From Candidatus Saccharimonadota bacterium (GTDB taxonomy: Bacteria > Patescibacteriota > Saccharimonadia > Saccharimonadales > UBA4665): a stretch of DNA of 7,457 nucleotides. Where the stretch lies: contig JARIHB010000164.1 in NCBI GenBank assembly GCA_029288515.1, positions 1 to 7,457 of the forward strand. The letters run 5' to 3'. A model generated the notes under the pieces. That model worked only from the letters and a program-made list of their open reading frames with translations, had not been told where the DNA came from and did no database searches. Positions 5,041 to 7,457 of the stretch are shown here, one piece after another. The position numbers were made by a program, and so were the translations under genes. Numbering within the stretch: the first letter of the stretch is position 1; every line of letters begins with the position of its first letter.

Positions 5041-6327
5041 ATGCAAGTGAGTACAAAGAATCTATCTGACACCAAAGTGCAGCTGACGCTGGCCGCTGAT
5101 GCCGACGTGCTGCACGAAATCAAGCAGGAGACGCTTAAGACGTTTGCCCGCAGTATGAAGGTTGCCGGGTTCCGTGAGGGTAAGGCTCCGCTGAACCTGG
5201 TTGAAAAATATGCCGACCCTGCCCGGCTGCAATCCGAGTTCCTGGAGCGGGCGATCAATCGCCTGTACCTGGACGCGATTGAAGACCAAAACCTGCGCCC
5301 GGTAGATCAGCCACAGATTAAGATCACCAAATTCGTGCCGTTTGACACGCTGGAGCTGACAGCCGAAGTAGAAGCAGTGGGCGACATCAAGCTGCCCGAT
5401 TATAAGAAAATTAAGCTGACACCCGAGAAGGTAACGGTTGCAGCTAAGGACGTCGACGAAGTTATCACTAATCTGCGCACCCGTGAAGCCGAAAAGAAGG
5501 ATGTGACGCGTGCCGCCACAAAAGGCGACCAGGCGACCATCGACTTTACGGGCGTTGATACGAAGACCAAGGAGCCTATCCAGGGTGCTGATGGCAAAGA
5601 CTATCCGTTGCTGCTGGGCAGCAATACCTTTATCCCAGGCTTTGAAGACAATCTGTTGGGTGTAAAGACCGGCGAAGAGAAGACGTTTACCATTACTTTC
5701 CCGAAGGATTATGGCGTAAAAGCGCTACAGAACCGCAAGGTGGACTTTACCGTAACCGTACACAAGGTGCAGGAACTAGTAGAGCCGAAGCTGGACGACG
5801 AGTTTGCAGCGAAGGTCGGCCCATTCAAGACAGTTGCCGAGCTGAAAGATGACATTAAAAAGCAGCTGCAGGCCGAAAAAGAGTACCAGGCCAGCCAGAA
5901 ATACGCCGACAACCTGATTACAAAGATTACCGAAAAGGCTACCGTTGCCATTCCTCAGGTTTTGATTGACGAGCAGATTGACCGCATCGAACGCGACCAG
6001 CGCCAGAACCTGATGTACCGCGGCCAAACATGGCAGGAATTTTTGGACAGTGAAGGTTTGACCGATGAAACTTTTCGTGAGAAACAGACAGACGCAGCCG
6101 CGCTGCGCGTAAAAGCCGGCCTGGTATTGTCGGCCATTGCCGAAGCGGAGAAGATTACGGTAACCCCCGAAGAGCTCGAAGGCCAGCTGACCAGTTTGCG
6201 TGCCCAGTATCCTGATAAGCAGATGCAAGCTGAACTTGCCAAGCCTGAAGCCCGCCGCGACGTTGCCTCGCGCCTTATGACCGAAAAGACGCTGGCTAAG
6301 CTGAAAGAATACGCTGCCGGAAACTAA
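5041..6327 (+). CDS. tig: Trigger factor (ribosome-associated chaperone and prolyl isomerase)
   Basis: Trigger factor docks at the ribosomal exit tunnel and shields nascent chains. The 428-residue product (E. coli 432) has all three domains. The N-terminal ribosome-binding domain carries the signature Gly-Phe-Arg-Glu-Gly-Lys-Ala-Pro at residues 43-50. An FKBP-type isomerase domain covers about 162-245 (Asp-Phe-Thr-Gly, then Phe-Ile-Pro-Gly-Phe-Glu-Asn-type core). A long helical C-terminal chaperone domain follows to the end, rich in Gln, Lys and Glu. I chose the ATG at 5041 because the product then starts Met-Gln-Val-Ser-x-x-x-Leu-Ser-Asp-Thr as the family does. An in-frame GTG at 5014 lies upstream of the -10 box. 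The next gene begins 25 bases downstream with no terminator between, so the two may be co-transcribed. Confidence 0.96.
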   Translation: MQVSTKNLSDTKVQLTLAADADVLHEIKQETLKTFARSMKVAGFREGKAPLNLVEKYADPARLQSEFLERAINRLYLDAIEDQNLRPVDQPQIKITKFVPFDTLELTAEVEAVGDIKLPDYKKIKLTPEKVTVAAKDVDEVITNLRTREAEKKDVTRAATKGDQATIDFTGVDTKTKEPIQGADGKDYPLLLGSNTFIPGFEDNLLGVKTGEEKTFTITFPKDYGVKALQNRKVDFTVTVHKVQELVEPKLDDEFAAKVGPFKTVAELKDDIKKQLQAEKEYQASQKYADNLITKITEKATVAIPQVLIDEQIDRIERDQRQNLMYRGQTWQEFLDSEGLTDETFREKQTDAAALRVKAGLVLSAIAEAEKITVTPEELEGQLTSLRAQYPDKQMQAELAKPEARRDVASRLMTEKTLAKLKEYAAGN

Positions 6328-6339
6328 GATCATATAGAC

Positions 6340-6346
6340 AAGGAGG
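6340..6346 (+). promoter_or_regulatory. Consensus Shine-Dalgarno site of the 6353 gene
   Basis: AAGGAGG lies six bases before the ATG at 6353, the strongest ribosome binding site in the window. It contrasts with the leaderless-type starts of tig and the 4525 gene and fixes the start of this reading frame. Confidence 0.85.
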
Positions 6347-6352
6347 GTATAT

Positions 6353-6886
6353 ATGGGTATAGACAGTAGAGAAGGTGCGCCTGATGTGCCGCGGCAGCTA
6401 CCGCCTGAGATGATGACGTACGTTTTCGATGACGAAGTTAGCCGGTTGTCCAGGGAGCAAGATCCGGGAGTGGGAGTGGCTGATTTAATGCGCCAGCGCC
6501 TTATTGAATCACGAGGGCCACTCGACACCGTGATCAGCTTTGACAGAGCGGTCGGTAATCTGTCGCCCGGTCAGGCAGGAGATTTGTCCCTGGCCGGCGG
6601 ACCGGTATGGGGTGACAACGCGCCGGGGTGCATTGAGTACTCTCCCACGGGGAATGGCCCTGGAAAAGACCGCCGCCGTAGCGAAGATGAGCCGGTTATT
6701 GATGAGCCCGCTCCGCCATATCCGTATCTATGCGTTGAGATGTCACCTCGCTCAGACCATGACCCGGCCAACAGTACCCGGTTGCTGGAAACTGCCGCCG
6801 CGCTCGGTCTGCCTCCAGAATTTCACGCTTACGTCGCTGCGCAGGCAGCCAAAAGAAGGCGGGCTCAGCAGCCCGACGGGCAGTAA
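6353..6886 (+). CDS. Hypothetical protein starting Met-Gly-Ile-Asp, 177 residues
   Basis: I do not recognise this family. The protein begins Met-Gly-Ile-Asp-Ser-Arg-Glu, an opening shared with the next two genes. An acidic N-terminal region leads to a Gly/Pro-rich, low-complexity middle (about residues 70-125). The C-terminal part has a hydrophobic strand, Tyr-Leu-Cys-Val-Glu-Met-Ser (near 125), then Thr-Arg-Leu-Leu-Glu-Thr-Ala-Ala-Ala-Leu-Gly. The end is a basic tail with Lys-Arg-Arg-Arg. No signal peptide or membrane segment is visible. The start is fixed by a perfect Shine-Dalgarno site, and the 25-base gap after tig without a terminator suggests co-transcription with it. The alternative frame from 6540 on the same strand lacks a ribosome binding site and is a shadow. 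Function unknown. Confidence 0.75.
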   Translation: MGIDSREGAPDVPRQLPPEMMTYVFDDEVSRLSREQDPGVGVADLMRQRLIESRGPLDTVISFDRAVGNLSPGQAGDLSLAGGPVWGDNAPGCIEYSPTGNGPGKDRRRSEDEPVIDEPAPPYPYLCVEMSPRSDHDPANSTRLLETAAALGLPPEFHAYVAAQAAKRRRAQQPDGQ

Positions 6887-6895
6887 ATAGCGCCC

Positions 6896-6923
6896 TTGCA
6901 TCTGACTGTCTAGAGTGTATAGT
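6896..6923 (+). promoter_or_regulatory. Promoter of the 6954 gene
   Basis: TTGCAT (6896-6901) and TATAGT (6918-6923) are spaced by 16 bases, a good sigma-70-type match. Transcription near 6930 leaves about 24 leader bases containing the AAAGGGA site. The TATAGT -10 is the same hexamer as that of the 4525 gene. Confidence 0.65.
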
Positions 6924-6941
6924 AGACCCCATACTTTAAAC

Positions 6942-6948
6942 AAAGGGA
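6942..6948 (+). promoter_or_regulatory. Shine-Dalgarno site that fixes the 6954 start
   Basis: AAAGGGA lies five bases before the ATG at 6954. The longer reading, from the GTG at 6915, would start upstream of the -10 box and has no ribosome binding site, so the ATG is preferred. Confidence 0.75.
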
Positions 6949-6953
6949 ACGAT

Positions 6954-7346
6954 ATGGGTATTGAAGACAGGGGGGATGATGCATCCGACGAGCAGCATGT
7001 GCCAGGTTATGGCGAGCAGCTTTTAGGCAGCGTAGCCCGGTATGGAGGCCTTGTAGAGCCGCCTGCTCAGTCGAATTGGAAGCTGGACCCGTCCCTGACC
7101 GAAGCTTACAGTCATCCTGGCGCAGACATAGACTTGAGGGTAATTGATATGTCAAAGGGCGATACTACCTTCCAAGAATTAGCGACACGCCTGGGTGCCC
7201 TAGGTAACGAGGATGCGCACAGAATTACAATTTTACACCCAGGCGAATCCGGCGGAGAGATTCGGCCCGATGTTCTAGCCGGAGTACTACTGCCCCCTCC
7301 AGACCAGCCCAACGAACAGCCTGAAATCCGCCCAGACCAACAATAA
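6954..7346 (+). CDS. Hypothetical protein of the Met-Gly-Ile-Glu family, 130 residues
   Basis: This is an unrecognised acidic protein. It opens Met-Gly-Ile-Glu-Asp-Arg-Gly-Asp-Asp-Ala-Ser-Asp-Glu-Gln, closely matching the start of the next gene. The middle contains Pro-Pro-Ala-Gln and Asn-Trp-Lys-Leu-Asp. A likely strand follows, Ile-Asp-Leu-Arg-Val-Ile-Asp-Met-Ser, then a helix, Phe-Gln-Glu-Leu-Ala-Thr-Arg-Leu-Gly-Ala-Leu-Gly. The tail is Pro/Gln-rich (Pro-Pro-Pro-Asp-Gln-Pro). The strand-Met-Ser then Thr-Arg-Leu order also appears near the end of the 6353 gene, hinting at a shared domain. There is no signal peptide or membrane segment. It has its own promoter, and the next paralogue starts 20 bases downstream with no terminator between, so the two form an operon. 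Confidence 0.75.
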   Translation: MGIEDRGDDASDEQHVPGYGEQLLGSVARYGGLVEPPAQSNWKLDPSLTEAYSHPGADIDLRVIDMSKGDTTFQELATRLGALGNEDAHRITILHPGESGGEIRPDVLAGVLLPPPDQPNEQPEIRPDQQ

Positions 7347-7352
7347 GCAAAA

Positions 7353-7358
7353 GAGGAG
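7353..7358 (+). promoter_or_regulatory. Shine-Dalgarno site of the 7367 gene
   Basis: GAGGAG lies eight bases before the ATG at 7367. It is a strong site in the short gap after the 6954 gene and supports translation of the truncated downstream frame. Confidence 0.75.
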
Positions 7359-7366
7359 ACTATTAT

Positions 7367-7438
7367 ATGGGTATTGAAAGCGGTGATACATCCGACGAAC
7401 AACAATCTCAAGAGCTGGAACTATACACTGGCCTTCAG
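7367..7438 (+). CDS. Start of a third Met-Gly-Ile-Glu family gene, cut by the contig end
   Basis: Twenty-four genuine codons are present, beginning Met-Gly-Ile-Glu-Ser-Gly-Asp-Thr-Ser-Asp-Glu-Gln-Gln. They align without gaps to the 6954 product at Met-Gly-Ile-Glu and, after a short indel, at Asp-x-Ser-Asp-Glu-Gln. Matching codons differ synonymously (GAG/GAA and CAG/CAA), which suggests the peptide is kept by selection rather than being a fresh copy. The frame stays open to the window end, but bases 7439-7457 are sequencing adapter, so residues from the 25th on (Leu-Ser-Leu-Ile-His-Ile) are artificial. The rest of the gene is missing. Confidence 0.7.
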
Positions 7439-7457
7439 CTGTCTCTTATACACATCT
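7439..7457 (+). other. Nextera/Tn5 mosaic-end adapter (artefact, not genomic)
   Basis: The last 19 bases, CTGTCTCTTATACACATCT, are identical to the Tn5 mosaic end added by Nextera tagmentation libraries. They lie exactly at the end of the window, as expected for untrimmed read-through incorporated at a contig end. They should be removed before translation or homology searching. Confidence 0.97.

Noticed and set aside
5776..6528. 250-codon open frame on the minus strand opposite tig and the 6353 gene
   Set aside because: It overlaps a clear trigger factor coding region, has no ribosome binding site that I could see, and its composition is that of a shadow of a biased coding strand.
6860..6875. 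Hairpin CGGGCT-CAGC-AGCCCG at the end of the 6353 gene as a terminator
   Set aside because: It lies inside the coding region with only six base pairs and no T tract after it.
6915..6953. GTG at 6915 as the start of the 6954 gene
   Set aside because: It precedes the TATAGT -10 box and would not be transcribed from that promoter; the ATG at 6954 has a Shine-Dalgarno site and the Met-Gly-Ile-Glu opening shared with its paralogue.
1..7457. CRISPR array, insertion sequence, integron or phage module
   Set aside because: No regularly spaced repeats, terminal inverted repeats, transposase, integrase or phage genes were found on either strand.

Overview
This is a compact bacterial window with a roughly even base composition. 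All genes lie on the + strand. TGA, TAA and TAG all appear as stops (TGA ends the gene before rsmD and ends hisS), so this is the standard bacterial code and not the TGA=Gly code of Gracilibacteria/SR1. Tight packing, several promoters that leave almost no 5' leader, a divergent HisRS and many small unrecognised proteins suggest a Candidate Phyla Radiation bacterium, with Saccharibacteria (TM7) as my best guess. That placement is an inference from gene character and was not tested by a database search.

Layout. Bases 1-2455 hold a housekeeping operon: the 3' part of recG (branch-migrating helicase), a 265-residue protein carrying the zinc-ligand pattern of the S1/P1 nuclease - phospholipase C fold, and rsmD (16S rRNA m2G966 methyltransferase), which overlaps its neighbour by ATGA. 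Bases 2508-2891 encode a small protein whose C-terminal half is ten uninterrupted heptads. Bases 2937-3020 are tRNA-Leu(UAG) with encoded CCA. It is followed by a possible 23-residue mini-ORF and a strong intrinsic terminator. hisS (3168-4481) has its own extended -10 promoter. An unrecognised 139-residue gene (4525-4944) has a near-consensus promoter with a 12-bp palindrome in its spacer, and ends at a second intrinsic terminator. The trigger factor gene tig (true start 5041) appears to be leaderless.

From 6353 to the end come three small genes that all start Met-Gly-Ile-(Asp/Glu). The last two also share an acidic Ser-Asp-Glu-Gln segment, so they look like tandem paralogues of an undescribed family. 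The first is placed to be co-transcribed with tig; the second has its own promoter.

The last 19 bases (7439-7457) match the Tn5/Nextera mosaic-end adapter exactly. They are almost certainly not genomic, so the last gene is cut at base 7438 by the end of an assembled contig.

Most recognisable genes serve translation and protein maturation (rRNA methylation, tRNA-Leu, histidyl-tRNA synthesis, nascent-chain folding), with recG for DNA repair. The unknown small genes and the metal-site protein are the accessory part. No CRISPR, insertion sequence, phage gene or rRNA was seen, and no gene-free stretch exceeds 150 bases.
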